This document shows positions 14,710 through 22,572 of a DNA stretch of 49,928 bases, in pieces. The DNA is from Sphaerochaetaceae bacterium. Lineage in GTDB: Bacteria; Spirochaetota; Spirochaetia; Sphaerochaetales; Sphaerochaetaceae. The stretch lies in assembly GCA_028691695.1 (NCBI GenBank), contig JAQUYU010000003.1, positions 1-49,928 of the forward strand, in the 5' to 3' direction. The notes under the pieces were generated by a model. That model was not told the origin of the DNA. It saw nothing but the letters and a program-made list of their open reading frames with translations, and did not search any database. Position numbers and translations under genes: made by a program. Position 1 is the first letter of the stretch. Every line of letters begins with the position of its first letter.

Positions 14710-15732
14710 ATGAGCATACTTATAACAGGCGGAGCAGGATTCATCGGCTCGCATACATGCGTAGAGCTGCTTGGAAAAGGCTATGACGTGGTCGTAGTGG
14801 ACAATCTTTCAAACAGCCACGACCAGTCGCTTCAGAGGGTGAAGAGCATCACAGGCAAGGACGTGAAGTTCTACAAGGCTGATGTGTGCAGCCGCACCGA
14901 GATGGAAAAAGTCTTTTCTGAATGCAGCATCGACTGCGTGATTCATTTCGCCGGACTCAAAGCTGTGGGTGAGAGTGTCTCCAAGCCTCTTGAATACTAC
15001 TCTAATAACCTTGAGTCCACACTTAACCTGCTTTCGGTGATGAGAGCGCACAATGTGAAGAGCATCGTGTTCTCTTCCAGTGCTACGGTGTACAGCGGCG
15101 ATAATGAAATGCCGCTTTCCGAAGAGAAAAGCCATACTGGCAACTGCACGAACCCGTACGGCTGGACCAAGTACATGCAGGAGATCATCCTCAAGGACAT
15201 GAGCCAGGCGGACACTGATCTCTCTGTCGTCCTTCTGAGATACTTCAACCCGGTCGGAGCCCATCCAAGCGGGCTTATTGGCGAGGATCCGCAAGGAATT
15301 CCAAACAATCTGATGCCATACATAAGCCAGGTGGCTATCGGGAAGCTCAAGTGTCTTTCGGTCTACGGTAATGATTATCCTACTCCTGATGGAACAGGGG
15401 TGCGTGATTACATCCATGTCGTCGATCTTGCAAAAGGCCATGTTCTTGCCGTTGACTACGCTGTGAACCATAAGGGCTGCGAGGTGTTCAATCTTGGAAC
15501 CGGTCATCCGGTAAGCGTGCTTGAGATGGTTGCCGCCTTCTCCAAGGCTTCTGGAAGGCAAGTTCCATACAAGATCGTTGGACGCAGGCCTGGAGATCTC
15601 CCGACTGTGTACAGCGATACCGAAAAAGCATTCAGGGTGCTCGGTTTCAAGACCGAGAAGACGCTGGATGACATGTGCCGTGACGGATGGAACTGGCAGC
15701 AGAAAAATCCGAACGGCTTCAGAGAAAGGTGA
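14710..15732 (+). CDS. galE: UDP-glucose 4-epimerase
   Basis: GalE interconverts UDP-glucose and UDP-galactose using bound NAD. The 340-residue protein is a full-length short-chain dehydrogenase: GGAGFIG (7-13) binds NAD, FSSSATVYS (121-129) supplies the catalytic Ser/Thr, and Tyr150 and Lys154 form the YxxxK motif (PYGWTKYMQ). FNPVGAHPSG, NNLMPYISQV and DYIHVVDLAKGH are typical GalE segments. ATG 14710 is chosen with AAGGTG just upstream; the longer frame from a TTG at 14659 would run through the dispersed motif. It lies alone between the zinc-ribbon gene and the opp operon. Confidence 0.95.
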   Translation: MSILITGGAGFIGSHTCVELLGKGYDVVVVDNLSNSHDQSLQRVKSITGKDVKFYKADVCSRTEMEKVFSECSIDCVIHFAGLKAVGESVSKPLEYYSNNLESTLNLLSVMRAHNVKSIVFSSSATVYSGDNEMPLSEEKSHTGNCTNPYGWTKYMQEIILKDMSQADTDLSVVLLRYFNPVGAHPSGLIGEDPQGIPNNLMPYISQVAIGKLKCLSVYGNDYPTPDGTGVRDYIHVVDLAKGHVLAVDYAVNHKGCEVFNLGTGHPVSVLEMVAAFSKASGRQVPYKIVGRRPGDLPTVYSDTEKAFRVLGFKTEKTLDDMCRDGWNWQQKNPNGFRER

Positions 15733-15832
15733 ATTTTCGGATAATCCTGGTGGCTGATAAACCGTTTTGAGTAATATTTATGCATTAAACATTCATTTAT
15801 CAGTTGCATTTTTCCGGATTTCATTTTAATAC

Positions 15833-15862
15833 TTGCATAATAGCCTCTGTGGGACTTACAAT
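15833..15862 (+). promoter_or_regulatory. sigma-70 promoter of the opp operon
   Basis: TTGCAT (15833-15838), an 18-bp spacer and TACAAT (15857-15862). The leader would be about 60 nt and ends in AGGAGG before oppA. ggactt and aagtcc in the leader could form a weak hairpin. Confidence 0.55.
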
Positions 15863-15931
15863 TCCAAGAGTGTTATAGAAAGAAGTCCGAAATGAAGGAT
15901 TTTGGACATGTCATTATTCTAGGAGGAAGAT

Positions 15932-17953
15932 ATGAAGAAATTATCAACAGTGCTTTTCATTCTGTTGGTATGCATCTGCTCGGTTTTCGCCCAGGGAGCC
16001 AAAGAAGCTCCGGCAGCGGCAGCTCCAGCAGCTGAAACCACAGTAGCCACACCGAAACAGGCTGACAAGACTCTTGTCGTTGCAGTTCCTGCTGACTTCG
16101 AAGAGAAGTGGAACCCGATTCTTGCAGAAAGCGCATATGACCAGCTGGTCATGGAGCAGATTTTCGTCGCTCCGCAGCGTGTCAATGCAAACAACGAGCC
16201 GATTGACTGGGGCGGATCCATCAGGTCTGAAGAGACTTCTGATGGCGGAGTCCTGTACACTGTTACCTGCAACAAGGGCATGGTGTTCTCAGACGGCGAG
16301 CCTGTTACCATCGATGACTACATCTATGCAATCTATCTCTGCTCCGATCCGACTTATACCGGACCGCAGACAATTGCTCAGGATGATATCGAAGGCATCA
16401 AGGAGTATTTCTATGACAACCCGAACATTGCAAAGGTTCAGCAGATGGTTGCAGAGAAGTACACCGTTGATACCATCAGCATGGATGATTACATCACATA
16501 CATGGAATCCGAGCTTCACAGCCTGTTCTGGGATGACCCGAGATTCGAAGCCGATCCATGGGGAGTTGACTGGGTAACCTATATCAAGGATTACTGCGGA
16601 CTTTCCGCTGAGGACAACGCTGCAGTCGACAAGGCTGTTGCTGCTGGCGACAAGGACACATTCTTCTATTATCTCGCAAAGGGCGAAGTCAACAGCTGCT
16701 GGAATGACTATGATCCTTCCGCATGGTGGACTGAAAAGCTCAACAACGATATGAAGACCGGAGAGGTTGTCTCCACAATCACCGGTATCAAGAAGATTGA
16801 CGATTACACCTGTACCGTGAAGTACAATTCAGTCAACATCTACGGCGACAGAGACATCAACATCTACTTCATTCCTGAGCACTACTATGGAAAGCTCGAG
16901 AAGGGCAAGGTTGGACAGCTTCAGCAGACCAATATGGTTCCGCTTGGGTCAGGTCCGTACAAATGGGTAAGTTTCGCCGATAAGATCGTCACCTGCGTTG
17001 CCAACCGGCTTTACTTCGAAGGATGCCCATGCATCGGAACAGTGAAGTGGCAGTACGTTCCAGGAGCAGATACAATCGGAAGCCTTGCCTCCGGAGCAAT
17101 CGATATTGCAAATCCGACAGGAACCAAGGAGAATGTCGAAGAGCTTGATGCCGAAGGCATTGCCTATGACCTCATAGACTTCGCTGGATACGGCTATTGC
17201 GGATTCAACTGTGAGAACCTCCCGCTCAACGTCAGAAAGGGAATGTTCTGCCTTATGATCAACAGAACCCCTGCTGTGAAGGGCTACTATGGAAAGATTG
17301 CAGGCGTTATCGAACGTCCGATGACCACAGTTCTTGCTGAGTATCCAAAGGATGCAAAGCAGTATTATCCGTACAGCAAGGAAGAAGCTCTCAAGTACTT
17401 CAATGCTGCTGGATATACCCAGAAGAATGGAAAGCTTGTGAACCAGAAGGGCGAGCAGCTTATAGTCAACGCATACATCGGCGGCGACGGAATCGGAGAC
17501 CATCCGACATTCGCAATGCTGGTGCAGGCTGGAGAAGATCTCAAGTCACTCGGCGGAGAGCTCCAGATTCAGGATGTCCCGTTCAACGTTCTCCAGAGCG
17601 CAATGAACGACGGCACTGCTGATATCTTCACTCTTGCCTGGGGCAATGTGACCACATGCGACAAGACTACTCAGTTCCACACTGGCGCAGGTCAGAACAG
17701 ATACAAGATCAGTGATACCGAGATGGATGCACTTCTTGAGAAGATTGTCGTCACCATCGACCTTACCGAGAGAAAGGCGCTTGTTTCCCAGATGCTGGAC
17801 AAGGCAATGGATCTCTGCATTGAGATGCCTGTCTACCAGAGAAAGGATATCATCGCCTACAACAAGAATACCTTGAATCTTGCCACTCTTCCTGAAGAGA
17901 CAACAACATTCTGGGATTATTCTGACATCCTCTGGAAAGTTGAGATGAACTAG
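15932..17953 (+). CDS. oppA: oligopeptide ABC transporter substrate-binding protein
   Basis: This 673-residue family-5 solute-binding protein captures peptides (or a related solute) outside the inner membrane for OppBCDF. It has a signal peptide (MKKLSTVLFILLVCICSVFA) followed by QGAKEAPAAAAPAAE, a low-complexity linker seen after the signal peptide in spirochaete binding proteins; there is no standard lipobox. The body begins KTLVVAVPADFEEKWNP and includes FSDGEPVTIDDYIYAI, GSGPYKWVSF and a long C-terminal lobe. It is longer than E. coli OppA (about 540), with an insert around 120-270. AGGAGG precedes the ATG. A terminator separates it from oppB, which should give it excess expression. Confidence 0.92.
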   Translation: MKKLSTVLFILLVCICSVFAQGAKEAPAAAAPAAETTVATPKQADKTLVVAVPADFEEKWNPILAESAYDQLVMEQIFVAPQRVNANNEPIDWGGSIRSEETSDGGVLYTVTCNKGMVFSDGEPVTIDDYIYAIYLCSDPTYTGPQTIAQDDIEGIKEYFYDNPNIAKVQQMVAEKYTVDTISMDDYITYMESELHSLFWDDPRFEADPWGVDWVTYIKDYCGLSAEDNAAVDKAVAAGDKDTFFYYLAKGEVNSCWNDYDPSAWWTEKLNNDMKTGEVVSTITGIKKIDDYTCTVKYNSVNIYGDRDINIYFIPEHYYGKLEKGKVGQLQQTNMVPLGSGPYKWVSFADKIVTCVANRLYFEGCPCIGTVKWQYVPGADTIGSLASGAIDIANPTGTKENVEELDAEGIAYDLIDFAGYGYCGFNCENLPLNVRKGMFCLMINRTPAVKGYYGKIAGVIERPMTTVLAEYPKDAKQYYPYSKEEALKYFNAAGYTQKNGKLVNQKGEQLIVNAYIGGDGIGDHPTFAMLVQAGEDLKSLGGELQIQDVPFNVLQSAMNDGTADIFTLAWGNVTTCDKTTQFHTGAGQNRYKISDTEMDALLEKIVVTIDLTERKALVSQMLDKAMDLCIEMPVYQRKDIIAYNKNTLNLATLPEETTTFWDYSDILWKVEMN

Positions 17954-17974
17954 AACTGATTGTAGAAATCATTC

Positions 17975-18006
17975 ATTCCACCTGCGTTCTGCGCAGGTGG
18001 AATTTT
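17975..18006 (+). terminator. intercistronic terminator after oppA
   Basis: A perfect 12-bp stem, attccacctgcg (17975-17986) with cgcaggtggaat (17992-18003), 5-nt loop, then TTTG. The short T-run suggests partial termination, which would make oppA more abundant than the permease genes. Confidence 0.85.
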
Positions 18007-18066
18007 GTTCCTTGTATGAATTTAAATATTATCATGTAAAAAATAAAACCATTATCTGGAGAAAAA

Positions 18067-19047
18067 ATGCGCCAATACATAATACGCCGTATTCTGATTT
18101 CACTGATTGTTCTGCTGGGAGTTTCTCTGATGCTTTACACATTGGTGAGGGCTATGCCCGCAGATTACGTATCGCTTGCGACATCTGCATCACCTAAGAT
18201 GACTGATGAGATGAGAAATCACCTCAGAGAGATCTACGGTCTCAATAAATCAATCATCGGAGGGTACTTTGACTGGCTGGGATCAGCCTTGAAAGGGGAT
18301 CTGGGAACATCTCTCATGTTTGCCCGCCCTGTTACCGAGGTTATCAAGCAATATGCCCCGGTTACATTCACAGTGGCTTTGATAGCTCTGGTTCTTGAGC
18401 TTCTTATTTCCATACCACTGGGAATCCTTGCTGCAAGGAAGCAGTACTCGAGAACGGATTACATCATTACAATCTGTGTCTTCATCGGGATTTCAGTTCC
18501 GATTTTCTTCCTCGCTGCGCTTATGAAGAAAGCTTTCGGCTACTATGGCCTTAATATATTACCTGTTTCTGGCATGCTGGATGCACGAAAGACGTATCCT
18601 GCCGGATTCAGCTTTGCAAAGTTCGGAGACTATGCAAGACATTTTGTAATGCCTATTGCATGCTTTGTCATCACAGGATGCGGAAGCATGCTCCGATACA
18701 CAAGAACGAATATGCTCGAAGCTCTGAATGCAGACTATGTCCGCACTGCAAGAGCCAAGGGCGTTCCCGAGCATCAGGTAGTCTACTCTCATGCTTTCAG
18801 AAATACCCTTATCCCGATTGTGACGCTTCTTGGGTCATCCCTTCCTGGGCTGTTCTCAGGAGCTGCAATAACCGAAGGGCTGTTTGCGCTTGAAGGACTT
18901 GGAAACATAGCTCTCAGGGCTGCGAACATGGCGGATGTCCCGTATCTCATGGGCTTCAATATGTTCCTTGCCGTTCTGACCGTTCTCGGATATCTGATTT
19001 CGGACATCCTTTATGCCGTGGTAGATCCGCGTGTCAGACTCAGCTAG
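18067..19047 (+). CDS. oppB: oligopeptide ABC transporter permease OppB
   Basis: The 326-residue inner-membrane permease starts MRQYIIRRILISLIVLLGVS, typical for DppB/OppB, and has six predicted helices. The cytoplasmic EAA loop, EALNADYVRTARAKGVPE (about 219-236), contacts the ATPase subunits. Its N-terminal periplasmic part carries the family's LREIYGLNKSIIGGYFDW. GGAG lies just upstream of the ATG. It pairs with OppC to form the channel. Confidence 0.95.
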   Translation: MRQYIIRRILISLIVLLGVSLMLYTLVRAMPADYVSLATSASPKMTDEMRNHLREIYGLNKSIIGGYFDWLGSALKGDLGTSLMFARPVTEVIKQYAPVTFTVALIALVLELLISIPLGILAARKQYSRTDYIITICVFIGISVPIFFLAALMKKAFGYYGLNILPVSGMLDARKTYPAGFSFAKFGDYARHFVMPIACFVITGCGSMLRYTRTNMLEALNADYVRTARAKGVPEHQVVYSHAFRNTLIPIVTLLGSSLPGLFSGAAITEGLFALEGLGNIALRAANMADVPYLMGFNMFLAVLTVLGYLISDILYAVVDPRVRLS

Positions 19048-19059
19048 GAGGAAGCTTTC

Positions 19060-20178
19060 ATGATCAAGAAAAATCAAGATGATATAAAGAAAGCCTCGAA
19101 TTCCAGAATAGAGGATGCCGAGGATATTGCAGCAAAGACGATGGCTGATACAGATGTGACAATGGAGAATGACAAGGCTGCTGAAGATGATTCGGTTGCA
19201 TCGGTAGAGTCATTCTCACAGGAAGATATTGCAGCAGGTCAGGTGTTCCTGACTCCTGGTCAGATGGTTCGCAGGCAGTTCTTCAGAAACCGCCTTGCTG
19301 TGGCTGGAATCATAGTCCTTGCCGTTATCGCAGTGTTCTGCTTCCTAGGCCCTGCTTTCTCGAAGTACACCGAAACGGAGATCTTCTATATTGATGAAGA
19401 CACAGGCATGGAAGTTCGCATGGCGGATCTGGAAGACTATCCGAACGCGGTTCTCAATACGAAAGCTGCACCTACGAAGGAACACGTCCTCGGAACCAAT
19501 GAGATGGGACAGGATCAGCTTGCCCGTCTTATGTATGGCGGCAGAATCTCGCTCATGGTAGGATTCGTCGTCGTCATAGTTGAGATGCTTCTTGGAGTTA
19601 CTCTTGGAGGCATGGCAGGCTATTACGGAGGCTGGGTAGACATGGTGATAATGAGGCTTGTCGAGATGTTCGTCTCGATTCCTTTCATTCCATTGATGCT
19701 CATAATATCGTCTCTGCTGATTTCCCTGAAGATTTCTCCGCAGTACAAGATCTATTACACCATGTTCATCATGGGCATCATCTACTGGGCTGGCGTTGCT
19801 CGAATGATTCGCGGCAACATTCTTTCTCTTAGGGAGATGGAATACATGCAGGCATGCGAAGCCACAGGAATAAGAACCCGCAAGAGGATATTCAAGCATC
19901 TCATTCCAAACACTATGCCTTTGATCATAGTCATGGCCACGATGGATCTCGGTGGGGTTATCCTGATGGAATCCACGATGAGTTTCCTTGGAATCGGAGT
20001 CGGTGTCCCATATGCCAGCTGGGGCAACATGGTGAGCTCTGTCAAGGACAACGTCGTTATGAGAAACTGTCCTTGGATATGGGTTCCGCCTGGATTGATG
20101 ATTCTGTTCACCGTTCTTGCCTTCAATTTTGTCGGCGATGGTCTCAGGGATGCTTTCGATCCGAAGATGAAGAGGTAG
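19060..20178 (+). CDS. oppC: oligopeptide ABC transporter permease OppC, extended N-terminus
   Basis: The 372-residue permease has the OppC core: RRQFFRNRLAVAGIIVLAV near 70-90, the periplasmic segment with HVLGTNEMGQDQLARLMYGG, and the EAA loop EMEYMQACEATGIRTRKRIF. Ahead of the first helix is an acidic, Ala-rich, probably unstructured tail of about 65 residues that OppC proteins usually lack or have shorter. AGGAGG (about 10 nt before the ATG) supports this start. It partners OppB; the cytoplasmic tail might contact the ATPases, whose OppD subunit is also extended. Confidence 0.94.
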   Translation: MIKKNQDDIKKASNSRIEDAEDIAAKTMADTDVTMENDKAAEDDSVASVESFSQEDIAAGQVFLTPGQMVRRQFFRNRLAVAGIIVLAVIAVFCFLGPAFSKYTETEIFYIDEDTGMEVRMADLEDYPNAVLNTKAAPTKEHVLGTNEMGQDQLARLMYGGRISLMVGFVVVIVEMLLGVTLGGMAGYYGGWVDMVIMRLVEMFVSIPFIPLMLIISSLLISLKISPQYKIYYTMFIMGIIYWAGVARMIRGNILSLREMEYMQACEATGIRTRKRIFKHLIPNTMPLIIVMATMDLGGVILMESTMSFLGIGVGVPYASWGNMVSSVKDNVVMRNCPWIWVPPGLMILFTVLAFNFVGDGLRDAFDPKMKR

Positions 20179-20181
20179 GAT

Positions 20182-21459
20182 ATGGCAGAAATCACTGAAA
20201 AAAAGAATGTCATGAAGAACACCCTGTTCCACAAGACTGAAAAAGAAAAAGAAAGACTACGCCGCATCAAGGAAATCAAGAAGTACAATCTTAGAAAGTA
20301 CAAGGCCTTGAACAAGGCAAAGAAGCGCAAGAATGTGCCGCAGTCAGAGTACTTGAGCAAGATGCGTGATCCGAACAACATCCTGGAGATTGATAATCTT
20401 CATACCAGCTTCTACACGGATATCGGGACGGTGAAGGCCGTAGATGGCGTTACATTCGATATTCCTCGTGGAAAAACTGTAGGAGTAGTCGGAGAAAGCG
20501 GCTGCGGAAAGAGCGTGACAAGCCTATCTGTGATGAGGATCCTTCAGGAGCCTCAAGGTCAGATTTCGGCTGGACAGCTCAGGTTCAACCAGATAGACTG
20601 TAATAGGGTAATCGACTTGGTCAAGACGCCTGTCAAGGAAATGGAAAAGATCCGAGGTGATGAAATCTCGATGATCTTCCAGGAACCTATGACTACGCTC
20701 AACCCTGTATTCTCGATAGGAAAACAGTTGGACGAGGCAATCAAGCTTCATTCTGCGAAGATGAGCAAGAAGGAACTGACTGCAAAGAGCATCGACCTTC
20801 TCAAGCTGGTCGGAATTGCCAACGGTGAGGGCGTATACAAGATGTATCCGCATGAACTTTCCGGTGGAATGAGACAGAGAGTGGTAATTGCCATGGCTCT
20901 GGCTTGCAACCCGCAGCTTATCATTGCTGATGAGCCGACTACAGCTCTTGATGTAACGATCCAGGCTCAGATTCTCGATCTGCTTCGTGATCTGAAAGAC
21001 AAGATCAATGCTTCGATCATGCTCATTACACACGACCTTGGCGTCGTGGCGGAGATGGCTGATTTCGTCGTGGTCATGTATGCAGGACGCATTGTGGAGA
21101 TGGGCACAGCTCGTGACATCTTCCATCATCCGATGCATCCATACACGCTTGGATTGATGAAGAGCAGACCGAACTTCGTTGGTTCGGATGACAAGCTTTA
21201 TTCGATCCCTGGCAGCGTTCCGAACCCGATTGATCTTCCGAACCATTGCTTCTTCCGCAACCGCTGCGAGAAAGCTGTGGCAAAGTGCGCCAATGCTTAT
21301 CCTTGCATGAGAAGCGTCAGCCTGACCCATAAGGTCGCCTGCTATCTGTTCAATGAAGATGGCTCTCTTCTGGATCCGAACATGGTGATAGAATCTCCGC
21401 TTTCTCTTCTCAAGAAAGCCGAAAGCGAACTGGATAAATCAAAAGGAGCAGCCAAATGA
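20182..21459 (+). CDS. oppD: oligopeptide ABC transporter ATPase OppD, basic N-terminal extension
   Basis: OppD is one of the two ATPases driving import. The 425-residue protein has Walker A GESGCGKSV (near 100), an FQEPMTTLNPV Q-loop, LSGGMRQRV signature, Walker B LIIADEPTTALDV and the C-terminal oligopeptide domain with a Cys cluster (CFFRNRCEKAVAKC) of the kind that binds an Fe-S cluster in some Dpp/Opp ATPases. The first 60 residues are an unusual Lys/Arg-rich helix-like stretch (KEKERLRRIKEIKKYNLRKY). This basic tail may pair with the acidic tail of OppC. The stop overlaps the oppF start by 4 bp. Confidence 0.94.
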   Translation: MAEITEKKNVMKNTLFHKTEKEKERLRRIKEIKKYNLRKYKALNKAKKRKNVPQSEYLSKMRDPNNILEIDNLHTSFYTDIGTVKAVDGVTFDIPRGKTVGVVGESGCGKSVTSLSVMRILQEPQGQISAGQLRFNQIDCNRVIDLVKTPVKEMEKIRGDEISMIFQEPMTTLNPVFSIGKQLDEAIKLHSAKMSKKELTAKSIDLLKLVGIANGEGVYKMYPHELSGGMRQRVVIAMALACNPQLIIADEPTTALDVTIQAQILDLLRDLKDKINASIMLITHDLGVVAEMADFVVVMYAGRIVEMGTARDIFHHPMHPYTLGLMKSRPNFVGSDDKLYSIPGSVPNPIDLPNHCFFRNRCEKAVAKCANAYPCMRSVSLTHKVACYLFNEDGSLLDPNMVIESPLSLLKKAESELDKSKGAAK

Positions 21460-22484
21460 GTGCAAAAGAACTGAAAGAATATGATGATGCTCCAGAAGAT
21501 ATCAAAGTCCCGGACAATGTCCTTCTTCGCGTCTCAGGACTGAAGAAGTACTTTCCGATCAAGGCTGGAGTAACTCAGCGCATTGTCGGATACGTGAAGG
21601 CTGTTGATGGAGTTTCCTTCGATCTTGAAAGGGGCAAGACCTATGGCCTTGTCGGAGAGAGCGGCTGTGGAAAGACAACTATCGGAAGGACTATTCTGCG
21701 TCTGACCGAGCCTACTGCCGGCCATGCCTACTACAAGGGACATGATCTTTTCGCCTTGAAGAAGAAGGAACTCCGGGTGCTTCGGCCTCAGCTCCAGATG
21801 ATATTCCAGGATCCGTATTCTTCGCTTGATCCTAGGATGCCTATTGGAGAGATCATCGGTGAAGCAGTGAAGGAGCACAATATTGTTCCCCTTTCCGAGT
21901 GGCATGACTATGTATTGTCCGTAATGAAGGACTGCGATCTGAAGACTTACCAGATTGACCGTTACCCGCATGAATTTTCAGGCGGGCAGCGTCAGAGAAT
22001 CTGCATTGCACGTGCTCTTGCCCTGAATCCTGAGCTTATCGTTGCAGATGAACCTGTATCGGCGCTTGATGTATCGATTCAGGCTCAGGTAATCAACCTG
22101 ATGAAGGACCTGCAGCAGAAGAGGGGACTTGCCTACCTGTTCATCTCGCATGACCTCAGCGTCGTTGAATATATCTCCGATGTCGTTGGCGTCATGTACC
22201 TTGGCTCGCTTGTTGAGATGGCTCCGAAAGAGCAGCTGTTCAAGGCTCCTCTTCATCCGTACACTCAGGCGCTGCTGTCGGCAGTTCCTGTTCCGGATCC
22301 GGATTACCATATGAACCGTGTCGTGCTGCAAGGCGACCTACCGTCGCCTGCAAATCCTCCAAAGGGGTGCAAGTTCCACACAAGATGCCAGCATTGCATG
22401 GAGATCTGCAAGGAAGTTGTTCCTGAATACAAGGATATCGGGAACGGACACTTCTGCGCATGTCATCTGTTTGACAAGCAATAA
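21456..22484 (+). CDS. oppF: oligopeptide ABC transporter ATPase OppF
   Basis: The second ATPase of the importer, 342 residues. Visible are Walker A GESGCGKTT, the Q-loop FQDPYSSLDPRMP, signature FSGGQRQRI, Walker B LIVADEPVSALDV and the C-terminal domain with a Cys cluster (GCKFHTRCQHCMEIC) like that of OppD. It shares the ATGA overlap with oppD and closes the operon, which ends at a terminator 8 nt after the stop codon. Confidence 0.95.
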   Translation: MSAKELKEYDDAPEDIKVPDNVLLRVSGLKKYFPIKAGVTQRIVGYVKAVDGVSFDLERGKTYGLVGESGCGKTTIGRTILRLTEPTAGHAYYKGHDLFALKKKELRVLRPQLQMIFQDPYSSLDPRMPIGEIIGEAVKEHNIVPLSEWHDYVLSVMKDCDLKTYQIDRYPHEFSGGQRQRICIARALALNPELIVADEPVSALDVSIQAQVINLMKDLQQKRGLAYLFISHDLSVVEYISDVVGVMYLGSLVEMAPKEQLFKAPLHPYTQALLSAVPVPDPDYHMNRVVLQGDLPSPANPPKGCKFHTRCQHCMEICKEVVPEYKDIGNGHFCACHLFDKQ

Positions 22485-22491
22485 TGGTTTT

Positions 22492-22520
22492 GAGAGCTTC
22501 AGCAATGGAGCTCTCGTTTT
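22492..22520 (+). terminator. terminator of the opp operon
   Basis: Stem gagagct (22492-22498) with agctctc (22509-22515), then g and TTTT. Confidence 0.8.
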
Positions 22521-22572
22521 AATTGTGATTTTCCTTTTCAGCTTCTAGGCACTCATGATACAATCAAGCATC

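Noticed and set aside
19345-20232. 295-residue minus-strand open frame opposite oppC
   Set aside because: His/Asn-rich shadow translation; oppC is clearly coding on the plus strand.
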